Source of the DNA: Armatimonadota bacterium
GTDB taxonomy: Bacteria > Armatimonadota > Fimbriimonadia > Fimbriimonadales > Fimbriimonadaceae
Reading direction: 5' to 3'
Assembly: GCA_016125185.1 (NCBI GenBank)
Contig: WGMG01000009.1
Span: forward strand, 98,314 to 162,313
DNA: 64,000 bases
Made by a program: the position numbers and the translations under genes. The notes below the pieces were generated by a model. The model saw only the letters and a program-made list of their open reading frames with translations. It was not told the DNA's origin and did no database searches. This document shows, in pieces, positions 18,105-25,383 of the stretch (position 1 is the stretch's first letter; each line of letters opens with the position of its first letter).

Positions 18105-18133
18105 GCCCCGTACGCGCATTGCCAGTACGGGGC
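18105..18133. terminator. hairpin between convergent genes, possible bidirectional terminator
   Basis: GCCCCGTAC, an 11-base loop, GTACGGGGC. It lies 18 bases after the DUF2339 stop and eight bases before the end of the convergent gene. An A-run at 18087-18092 would give a U-run some 12 bases beyond the stem for minus-strand transcripts, which is not ideal spacing, so the terminator call is tentative. Confidence 0.45.
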
Positions 18134-18141
18134 GGCCACGA

Positions 18142-19155
18142 TTATTTTCGCTTCCAGACGCTGTATGTGACACCATCGCCCGGCGTTGATTGCAATTCAT
18201 TCGGTCGTCCCATTCCTACCGGCCCCATCGCGACCCGCAGAATTTCGCCGTCGAGTTCGTAGATGCCTTCTTGCAGTTTGTTTTTGTTCGGTCCCGACGC
18301 CACCAAGTAGTCGATGCGCCCTGGTGCCGGAATCTGGAAGAACACATCCACCATCTTCTGGCCGCCAAATACGACCGTCGTGCGCGAGCCCTCGCAAACC
18401 CGGCTTCCGTGGGACAAAAACTGCTTCGGCACCGCCGCCCCGCTGTTCACAATCTCCAGCGCCAGCCACTCGCCGTGCAAAGCCTCCATCTCCGGCGTTA
18501 CTCGCTCAAAGTCGGCCGGATCACCGGTTGGCAGTTCGGGACTCGGCCCCGGCGGGGTCGGCTCGATCACTGGCGCATCCGACGTCACTCGCCTCAAGGT
18601 CTCCAAGGCATGGCCCGTTCCCGGTCGAGAAACAAAATCCTCCGGCCGCGAAGCGCCGGTTAAGCCCAAGCAGATGATCAGTTCGTTCTTCTCCAGCCGG
18701 AAAATGCCGTACGACGAATTCCCCGCCTCTGGACCTTCGATGAAGTCGATATCGATCGTGGTCGGCGTCGCCTCCACGTCGATTTCGAATACTCCGAGGT
18801 AGTCAGCCTCTGGCGACAATGTGTTAAAGCGATCACCGTTGATGACCAGCTTCGAATGGGTCAGCGCCTCACCCGGAATCGTGTTCCCCTCGACCTGCAG
18901 CGTAACGAACACCCACGTTCCCTCCAATGCGTTCAGAGTCTCAACGTAGTGAACGAGCTTGGGCCAACTGGCAAACCCGCCCTGGCGAGCAACGACGAAC
19001 TGGGCATCGGCTAGTTTTGCCTTGTCGCTGTCGAGCCCCTGCTCGCGAAAAGCCGTAATGGCAACAGAGTCCTGCGACTGGAATTGGGCGAGAAGGGCCT
19101 TCGCCTGCCCCTTCAAATGATCGAGATTCGGCCGAGCCGGGAGTTTCTTATTCAT
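18142..19155 (-). CDS. TIGR03067-like two-domain protein
   Basis: 337 residues, ATG start with a good GAGG ribosome-binding site. The first 75 residues are a helical segment (LDHLKGQAKALLAQFQ) ending in GFASWPKLVHYVE, seen in front of such domains in other bacteria. Residues 76-190 match the TIGR03067 lipocalin-like pattern (LEGTWVFVTLQVEGN, then LVINGDRF, then FEIDVEATP, then YGIFRLEKNELIICLG, ending RPEDFVSRPG). A second, more diverged copy follows from about 226 (LHGEWLALEIVNSG to YSVWKRK). Such proteins are common in Planctomycetota and relatives; their function is unknown. No signal peptide is seen. Confidence 0.8.
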   Translation of the reverse strand: MNKKLPARPNLDHLKGQAKALLAQFQSQDSVAITAFREQGLDSDKAKLADAQFVVARQGGFASWPKLVHYVETLNALEGTWVFVTLQVEGNTIPGEALTHSKLVINGDRFNTLSPEADYLGVFEIDVEATPTTIDIDFIEGPEAGNSSYGIFRLEKNELIICLGLTGASRPEDFVSRPGTGHALETLRRVTSDAPVIEPTPPGPSPELPTGDPADFERVTPEMEALHGEWLALEIVNSGAAVPKQFLSHGSRVCEGSRTTVVFGGQKMVDVFFQIPAPGRIDYLVASGPNKNKLQEGIYELDGEILRVAMGPVGMGRPNELQSTPGDGVTYSVWKRK

Positions 19156-19260
19156 GGTTCCTCTATGCTTGTCCTGCGATCTGCCATCAGGTGCACAAAG
19201 GGAAAACAGGCCGTCGGCCCGTCAATTTCGTATGATAGGTGGGTTGAACCCTTCCCGCAG

Positions 19261-19289
19261 ATCAGGTGGCTTCCTATGAGCCACCTGAT
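19261..19289. repeat. 11-bp perfect stem-loop upstream of the TIGR03067-like gene
   Basis: ATCAGGTGGCT, loop TCCTATG, AGCCACCTGAT. It would lie at the very 5' end of the minus-strand transcript if the extended -10 next to it is used, so it may protect or regulate the leader. The remainder of 19156-19503 holds no gene that I can support. Confidence 0.65.
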
Positions 19290-19296
19290 TATAACA
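19288..19296 (-). promoter_or_regulatory. extended -10 promoter for the TIGR03067-like gene
   Basis: On the minus strand the bases read TGTTATAAT, a consensus TATAAT with the TGN extension. No good -35 is seen, as is usual for extended -10 promoters. The start codon is about 130 bases downstream. Confidence 0.5.
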
Positions 19297-19503
19297 TAGC
19301 CAAACAGCGGTAAATAAACGTCACCAAGAACCAAATTCTCTTCTTGGAAATTTGGAAGGCGGGAGGAGAAAATCCACCCATTTGGATTGCGAAAACCTGT
19401 TTTCGCTTTGGTCAGCGAAGCCTGCTTCGCTGAATGGGAGAGAGGAAGGAACGAACCGGGTGAGTCGCTTCCCCAAGTTAGCCTAGAGCTTCCGCCAAAA
19501 AGC

Positions 19504-21522
19504 CTAAAAAGACCACACCATCTTCAAGGTCACCGACCGTTGCGTCGTCGGACTATTCGGATCACCCAACAACACGAACATGTCGTTCCCCTTCCGCGTC
19601 CGATGACCGTACGAGAAGTACACGTTGGTCTTGCTGCCCTGGCTCACCATGCGACCCCCGAAGCTTTGCAACGGGTCGATGCGATACGTCCCCGTCAGGA
19701 TCGTTTGTGTCTGACTGTCGGAACCCAGCCGCAGATCGCCAAAACTCAGATCGAAAGAGAGCTGTTTGTTGGCCGCAAAGCCCTGGTTCAGCGCGGTAAA
19801 CCGATACGGCATATCCTGCCTCCGCCCAAAGTCCACGCTCAAACTCCCTTTGCTCAAAAGGCTCTTTTGGTTCCACAAAACCTTGCCCGAGAGCGATCGA
19901 TCCGCGTACTTCTCGCGACTGCCGAGCGTTAGGTCGACCCCATATCCCATACCGTTGCGCATATCGAACTCGCTTCCGGCATAGATATACCGATGAAAGA
20001 ACGAACCATCACAGTGGTTAAAGCTACTACCACTCAGGTAGAAATTTCGCTTTTCCACCGCTCCGTGATCGTAAACGTTGAACGTATTCAAATTCATTCC
20101 CACACCTTGTGTATTTGTTTCGTCCACCAATCCCAACGGATTATCGAACCCCGCATCAGTCTTGACAACATACAAGTTCCCGTTCAATTGGCCCTTTCCG
20201 GCATATGTATTAACGTTTGCAAATAAGCTTTGACCATGCTGTCCATTCCCTAGCCAAGCCTGCGTCGCGTTGGAAAAGAATCGGACGTTACGCATTCCCT
20301 TCGCCCAACCATAATAGGCGCGAACCTGCGCCACTTCGCCCTCCGAACCCGTCTGGTGACTGCTCAAGAAAGTCCCGCCCATGCCTGAATACTGCCCAAA
20401 CTGCTGATCGAATGTCGCCACATTCGCACTCTGCTTGTCCCCAATCGAAGACGAAGTGGAAAGCAAACCTAGAGTCGTGGGACCGTTCTTACCTGCCACC
20501 TTCAACCCAAAATCAACGTCCGCGATTCGCTGCGAATAGAACAGGAAGGAGTCGTCGATCACACCTCCACCCTCGGCAAAGAACGGCCTTCGGTCGGGCA
20601 CATACTTCTCCGTGTACGAAAAACTAATGTCCTGAACCGCCCCCTCGACGGTCTGAAAGTCCGGCTTGACCGTCGCAACTCCCGTAATCGACGTCGTCAG
20701 CGGATACTTCACATCCATGCCAAAACGTGCCGAAGTTCCCTGTCCCGTCGTCGCGAGCATATAGGGCGATACCGTCGGCTTAGGCGCATAGTACGGAGGA
20801 TTGATATCGTCAAAGTCGGTGGCATATTGCGCAATGCTGCCGGTATCGCTCTGCGGCGGCATATACGGCCAGCATGTAAAGTTCGATTCGTCTGGCTTGC
20901 GTCGCGCCACGAACATTCCAAACGAGTGCGCCCCTTTCGGATAATGCAAGAGTCGAAAGGGAATCGACATCTCGGCGATCCAGCCGTCGTCGCATCGGCT
21001 CGTCGCCGCGTGCCAGTCGCCCTGCCACGCCTGATTGTCCGCCACGCCGCCTTCCATCTCCTGAAGTTGGGTTCCAATCGCGTTGACCCAAAAGGCGCTT
21101 GAGTCGTGATGGAGAGATTGACTGTCAATAACAACGACCACTCTCTCGTCCTGATTCAGGTTGCCGTTTCGCTGGGTCTCCTTTGCCAGGATCGTGGCAG
21201 GATTTCGGTCCGTGCAGTGGAAAGCGAAGTATAGATTCTCCTTGTCCGCGCACATCCAAACCTCGGTCTGGTCCATCACCGGGTCGTTACTTAAGAGCCG
21301 GAAAAACCCTTTCCCGTGCGTCGCCGCCTTCCAGCACGCGTCGTCCAATTTGCCATCGATCTTCGGTGCCTGGTTGGTGTGGGCCAACTTCATCCGCCCT
21401 CGGTGCCATTGCCCTGCGGGAGGCGATGGCCGCCCGATCTGCGCGCTAATATCCGCTTGCCCGAAGGCGTTCGCCGCCCCCAGGGCGGCGAACAAGAGGA
21501 GGATGAGTCTAGATCGTCGCAT
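19504..21522 (-). CDS. DUF5916 protein with CBM9-like domain, secreted
   Basis: 672 residues with a signal peptide (MRRSRLILLLFAALGAANAFG). Residues about 45-235 form a CBM9-like domain as in hydrolases annotated carbohydrate binding family 9 (APKIDGKLDDACWKAA, then NLYFAFHCTD, then MSIPFRLL). The rest is a beta-rich DUF5916 region ending in an aromatic residue after alternating strands (VTLKMVWSF), which suggests an outer-membrane beta-barrel. The start overlaps the stop of the upstream DUF4097-like gene by 14 bases, so it is probably the last gene of the BlaI/M56 operon. The role in the envelope is inferred from signals and fold only. Confidence 0.82.
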   Translation of the reverse strand: MRRSRLILLLFAALGAANAFGQADISAQIGRPSPPAGQWHRGRMKLAHTNQAPKIDGKLDDACWKAATHGKGFFRLLSNDPVMDQTEVWMCADKENLYFAFHCTDRNPATILAKETQRNGNLNQDERVVVVIDSQSLHHDSSAFWVNAIGTQLQEMEGGVADNQAWQGDWHAATSRCDDGWIAEMSIPFRLLHYPKGAHSFGMFVARRKPDESNFTCWPYMPPQSDTGSIAQYATDFDDINPPYYAPKPTVSPYMLATTGQGTSARFGMDVKYPLTTSITGVATVKPDFQTVEGAVQDISFSYTEKYVPDRRPFFAEGGGVIDDSFLFYSQRIADVDFGLKVAGKNGPTTLGLLSTSSSIGDKQSANVATFDQQFGQYSGMGGTFLSSHQTGSEGEVAQVRAYYGWAKGMRNVRFFSNATQAWLGNGQHGQSLFANVNTYAGKGQLNGNLYVVKTDAGFDNPLGLVDETNTQGVGMNLNTFNVYDHGAVEKRNFYLSGSSFNHCDGSFFHRYIYAGSEFDMRNGMGYGVDLTLGSREKYADRSLSGKVLWNQKSLLSKGSLSVDFGRRQDMPYRFTALNQGFAANKQLSFDLSFGDLRLGSDSQTQTILTGTYRIDPLQSFGGRMVSQGSKTNVYFSYGHRTRKGNDMFVLLGDPNSPTTQRSVTLKMVWSF

Positions 21523-22912
21523 CCGTATCGCCCTTCGAGTCCTTCTTCAGGTTCTTCTCCATTTCCTTTTGGGCTTTTTCCATCGCTTTGCGAGCGGCTT
21601 CCATGGCTTTGCGAGTGATCGCTTCGATGTCGATCTTGATATCCTTTTGATCCCGCATCTGCGCCTTCATGTCCTTTTGAGCTCGCTCGACTTCCTTCAT
21701 CGCTTCGGCCATGGCCTTTTGCGCTTCTTTCATCGCGTCGCGGGTCATGGCGGCAATGTCGGCATCACTCATTCGCTTGCCATCCATCTCGAGCTTGATC
21801 TGGCCCTTGGCCTTCTCAACTTCCTTCTTGGCCTCTTCGATGGCTTTCTGGGCTTCCTTCATGGCATCGCGGATCGCTGACTTCACGTCGTCGCCGCTCA
21901 GCCTCTTGCCGTCCTGGTCGATCTCGATATCATCCCCGATATGCTCCATCGACTTGGCTGCGATCGACATGGCCGACTCAATGGTCTTGCTCAGATCCTG
22001 GCCGAGATCGCCGTCCGAGTCGATATCAATGTCGAGATTCAGGTCGCCGCCAGTATCGAACCGCTTCTCCGTCTTACCTTGGCTCAGGTTGATCGACCCG
22101 GTATCGACATTCAGCTTAAGGTTCGTTCCGCCCGATCCGACTCGAATGGTCTGATGCGCGCCGAGGCCCTTCTTCTTGTCGCTCGACTCGCCCGACACCT
22201 CGATATTTCCAATCCCAACCTGAGCATCTACACTTGCGTTACCCTTCAGGTCCAGCGAAATCTGGCCGACCCCAACGTCCAACTTGGAATCGCTGGACGG
22301 CGTCTTGGCAAGTTTCGCGTCGATCTCGCCCGCGCCGACGTTCATGTCCACAAACCGATCGCTGGACAGATTAACGGTCTCAAGCTGACCGGCGTCGACC
22401 TTCGACTTCAGTGACCGATAATCGCCTTCGATATGGACGGTGCCCGCATCGAGTTCAATGTCGGCGTCTAGCCCTCGCGGAACCGTAATTTCGATCTTGA
22501 TCTTCAGGTTGTGATTCTTCTTCGTCGAATTCGAGAAGAACTTCGGTCGGTCATTCGGCAACTCTTCGACAACAAGGTCGTCGCCCGAGCGCTTCGCTTG
22601 AATCCAGTGGCTGTCCAGCCACTTTCGCTCGTCGGCATCAACCGGCTTGCTGACTTCCTTGGTGATCTCGGCCGTCAGGTTAGACGTCGCGCCGCTCTTG
22701 ATGACGACCTCGCCAAGGGTCAGGTTCACCCGGAGTCGATGCGCTCCTCCCGCGGTGACGTTGAGGACCGAATGGTTCGTCTCACGGTCGTCGGAGGTGG
22801 GAAGCGCATATTGATGGTCAGAGGAGTCGCTGGCGATCTGGGCTCGGGCAATCGAGAGCCCGGCCAAGCCAACCGTGGCGAGTCCGATGATGAATGCTGT
22901 GGATTTGGTCAT
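21509..22912 (-). CDS. secreted DUF4097-like adhesin repeat protein with C-terminal coiled coil
   Basis: 467 residues with signal peptide (MTKSTAFIIGLATVGLAGLSIARA) and a strong AGGAG ribosome-binding site. Residues about 40-290 are beta-repeat sequence of the DUF4097 kind (LDADIELDAGTVHIEGDY, DVGVGQISLDLKGN, NLKLNVDTGSINLS). Residues about 330-460 form a long amphipathic coiled coil made of related blocks such as DAMKEAQKAIEEAKKEVEKA and DAMKEAQKAMAEAMKEVERA, very rich in Ala, Lys, Glu and Met. The upstream M56 protein has a similar extracytoplasmic coiled coil, so the two may bind each other. Probably co-transcribed with blaI/M56 genes 100 bases upstream. Confidence 0.8.
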   Translation of the reverse strand: MTKSTAFIIGLATVGLAGLSIARAQIASDSSDHQYALPTSDDRETNHSVLNVTAGGAHRLRVNLTLGEVVIKSGATSNLTAEITKEVSKPVDADERKWLDSHWIQAKRSGDDLVVEELPNDRPKFFSNSTKKNHNLKIKIEITVPRGLDADIELDAGTVHIEGDYRSLKSKVDAGQLETVNLSSDRFVDMNVGAGEIDAKLAKTPSSDSKLDVGVGQISLDLKGNASVDAQVGIGNIEVSGESSDKKKGLGAHQTIRVGSGGTNLKLNVDTGSINLSQGKTEKRFDTGGDLNLDIDIDSDGDLGQDLSKTIESAMSIAAKSMEHIGDDIEIDQDGKRLSGDDVKSAIRDAMKEAQKAIEEAKKEVEKAKGQIKLEMDGKRMSDADIAAMTRDAMKEAQKAMAEAMKEVERAQKDMKAQMRDQKDIKIDIEAITRKAMEAARKAMEKAQKEMEKNLKKDSKGDTDATI

Positions 22913-23010
22913 TTGTCTAATCTCCTTCTCTGGTCAAATCGTTAATTTCGGGCAAAGCGGTAGCTAAGGGGTCAATGCCCTGGGTTGTTTTTGAGTTGGT
23001 TCAGGCTAAG

Positions 23011-24717
23011 CTACTTTTTGCCCTTATCCTCGGAACCTTTGGCGTCCTTCGAGTCTTTCGAAACCTTGTCCGGTTTTGGCTTTGGCTTCGCCCCGTCGGC
23101 GGTCGCGTCATTCGGAATCTTGATGTCGATGTTGAGGTTCTTGGTGAAATCGCCCACCATCTTCAACGACATATCCGCGATCCCCTTGGCGAACTTCATC
23201 GAGGCCTTGGCGATCGCCTTCTGATCGACACCCATCTTCGCGTTGTCGATCTCCTTTTGGGCTTCTCGAATCTGCTTCTCCGCATCCTTTTGGGCGGCCT
23301 CGATCTGCTGGCGAACCTCGGGGTTAGCATTCGTCTTCGCTTCCGCGAACGACTGGCGCATTTCCCTCATCGCCGATTGAACATCGGCGCTGGCGTGGGC
23401 GATATCGTCGTCGTCCATCGAGATCGTGTGCCCCTGGCCATCCGAAATCCGCATGGAATTGCGATGTCCGTCGCCAGAAGTCGTCATGCTGACCGAACCG
23501 TTCGTCTTCGAATTCGTCGATGTTGAGATATTGGGACCAGTGCTGGCTTGAAGCGAAGCTGGTTCGTGAGGATTCACAGGCGTTACGGGCGGAGCCGTAG
23601 ACGTTTCCGTACGGTGATCAACGATCTGAGGATCGTTGACCGAAGCAGTCGGTGGGTTCACCTCATCAGACCCTTTCCAGTCCACCGTCCCGACCGAAGA
23701 GTCGAAATCTTTATTGAGAGTTTCGTCCGCTGGCTGAACCGGCGTCTTCGATTCCATATTGTCGGCGACAGGCATCATGATCGGGACGATCTGCCGGAAC
23801 GGCATCACAAAACCGGCCGCAAAAACCCCCGACAGCAACGGGCCGATCACAATCGTCCGCTTCCAACCTCGGATAGGACCGCGAGGAGTCCGTTCACTGA
23901 GGATGGCTCGCAGACGACCCTTCAGTCGTGGGCTTCGCGCCATCGTCACCGCTGGCAATCGCCCCGCCTGCGGTCGAAGCGACTTGGCTACTTCGAGAAT
24001 CCGCTCCGCGTACTCGGGAGCGTCAAAACCTTGGGCCAACACCAAGTCGTCGGCGGCCCGCTCGCTATCCTGCTCGAATAGCGCACGAAGCGCCCAGACG
24101 AGCGGATTGAACCAATACACCGCGCTCACGGCCCGGAAGCCAATCGACGTCGCCCAATCTCGGCGACGAATGTGCGCGTCTTCGTGCAGAACGACCGACC
24201 GGAACTGCGCCTCCGCCCAAGATTCCGATTCGTGCGGAAGTGCGATTCGCGGGTTCGTCACGCCCCACGTCATCGGTGGTTCGCCTTCTGGGCAAAGAAA
24301 GATGCGTCGTGCCCGCGCCGTCAGACCCTTGACCCGTTCAACCAAGGCGTGGGGTGCCGGTTCGAGACCGCGCTCGACCCTTCGAAATCGAGCAAGGACT
24401 ACGGCAACTCGAACCAGCAGAAGAGCCGCAATCACGACCCAACACCAACCCCATCCTAGAGAAATCCCGGCGCTAGCCGGGAGTTCGCTTGTAGAGGTCA
24501 AAGACGGATTCACCAGGACTTCGGTTTTGCCAATCGCGATTGGAAGGCGAGGTAGAAGCGCCATCGCCAGCGGCAATACCGCCAACGCAACCATCGTAAT
24601 AGCGAGCACCTTCGCCCGGGCTTGGGCCGACGAACGAATGAGTGCGAATCGGACGATCAGCCCCAGACTGGCGAGGATGACGGACCGAACGGCGAGTTCA
24701 ACAACGAACGCGTTCAT
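23011..24717 (-). CDS. M56 (BlaR1/MecR1-type) membrane metalloprotease with coiled-coil sensor region
   Basis: 568 residues. Membrane segments lie near residues 8-28, 38-58, 88-110 and 190-210. The zinc protease motif HEDAH is at 178-182, followed by NPLVWALRALFEQDSERAADD, which holds the third ligand glutamate. A further hydrophobic segment near 280-310 leads to a C-terminal tail of about 230 residues. In BlaR1 that tail is a penicillin-binding sensor; here it is a low-complexity linker followed by a coiled coil (REMRQSFAEAKTNANPEVRQ) and a Lys/Asp-rich end, so it does not sense beta-lactam the same way. Known relatives cleave the partner BlaI repressor. It overlaps blaI by four bases (ATGA), proving tight coupling. 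Confidence 0.88.
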   Translation of the reverse strand: MNAFVVELAVRSVILASLGLIVRFALIRSSAQARAKVLAITMVALAVLPLAMALLPRLPIAIGKTEVLVNPSLTSTSELPASAGISLGWGWCWVVIAALLLVRVAVVLARFRRVERGLEPAPHALVERVKGLTARARRIFLCPEGEPPMTWGVTNPRIALPHESESWAEAQFRSVVLHEDAHIRRRDWATSIGFRAVSAVYWFNPLVWALRALFEQDSERAADDLVLAQGFDAPEYAERILEVAKSLRPQAGRLPAVTMARSPRLKGRLRAILSERTPRGPIRGWKRTIVIGPLLSGVFAAGFVMPFRQIVPIMMPVADNMESKTPVQPADETLNKDFDSSVGTVDWKGSDEVNPPTASVNDPQIVDHRTETSTAPPVTPVNPHEPASLQASTGPNISTSTNSKTNGSVSMTTSGDGHRNSMRISDGQGHTISMDDDDIAHASADVQSAMREMRQSFAEAKTNANPEVRQQIEAAQKDAEKQIREAQKEIDNAKMGVDQKAIAKASMKFAKGIADMSLKMVGDFTKNLNIDIKIPNDATADGAKPKPKPDKVSKDSKDAKGSEDKGKK

Positions 24718-25109
24718 GATGGCTTTTGGCTCCTTTTAGCTTCTAAGATCAGCTTAGCTAACTGATCCAACTCTTCGTTCGAAATATTGGTTTCCGCATC
24801 GGAAAGGAATGTGCGGACAACACCCTCGATCCTTCCCCCAAAGAAGGTATCGACCACTTTGTGGACCGCGCTCTTAGCGGCATCTTGAGTGGATTCGGCG
24901 GCGCTGTACAGGTATCGCTTGCCGTCTTCCTGGTGGAGGGCAATGCCCTTCTCCACCAGGATTCCAAGCGTGGATCGGACAGAGGAATACGACGGCGGGT
25001 TCTCCATCTCATCGCAAACTTCCTGAACGCTCGCCCTGCCCAGCCGGTGGAGAATATCAAGAATCTCCCGCTCGCGGCGGCTGAGTCCCGACCCGAGCAT
25101 CCTAGGCAT
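24714..25109 (-). CDS. BlaI/MecI/CopY-family transcriptional repressor
   Basis: 131 residues from ATG 25109 (MPRMLGSGLSRREREILDIL). The frame is open to 25160, but that would overrun the candidate operator and exceed family length. The winged-helix DNA-binding region covers the first 75 residues (REREILDILHRLGRASVQEV, then YSSVRSTLGILVEKG, then KRYLYSA). The dimerisation and cleavage region follows (AVHKVVDTFFGGR). BlaI-type repressors bind an inverted repeat in front of their own operon and are released when the cognate M56 protease cuts them. The next gene on the strand is that protease, sharing ATGA. It is the first gene of a probable four-gene operon. Confidence 0.92.
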   Translation of the reverse strand: MPRMLGSGLSRREREILDILHRLGRASVQEVCDEMENPPSYSSVRSTLGILVEKGIALHQEDGKRYLYSAAESTQDAAKSAVHKVVDTFFGGRIEGVVRTFLSDAETNISNEELDQLAKLILEAKRSQKPS

Positions 25110-25129
25110 GCGCACGCTCCGAAAATTGT

Positions 25130-25155
25130 AACATGCTGAAAGATTAGCACATGTT
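25130..25155 (-). promoter_or_regulatory. candidate BlaI-type operator
   Basis: Imperfect inverted repeat with arms AACATG (25130-25135) and CATGTT (25150-25155), 21 to 46 bases upstream of the chosen blaI start. The position is right for autoregulation. The arms do not follow the TACA/TGTA consensus of staphylococcal operators exactly, so this rests on symmetry and position. Confidence 0.45.
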
Positions 25156-25283
25156 TCCATGAGATGTGTTAAGAAAGTGCGAAATTTTCCGCACTTTGGT
25201 TGCAGGTCGTGGAAAAAGTCCCGCTTTGAACCTAAAAAGCTACGGCCTTCACACTCCTATAAGATTCACCAACGCCTCCTCTT

Positions 25284-25304
25284 CCTTCCCAAAGATTGGG
25301 AAGG
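25284..25304. repeat. 9-bp stem-loop downstream of ppc
   Basis: CCTTCCCAA, loop AGA, TTGGGAAGG. It sits 80 bases beyond the ppc stop in a spacer that otherwise holds no supportable gene. No U-run follows on the minus strand, so it is at best a weak terminator. Confidence 0.5.
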
Positions 25305-25383
25305 TGGCGCGCCGAATGGCAGACCCGGAAGGGTCGTGCCGCGGACGGCGCGACGGAAGGGATGAACCTCGCACTCGCCCTGT

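Noticed and set aside
22985-24739. several plus-strand frames, including one of 326 residues
   Set aside because: Antisense to the M56 protease gene; Arg- and Ser-rich composition, no start signal.
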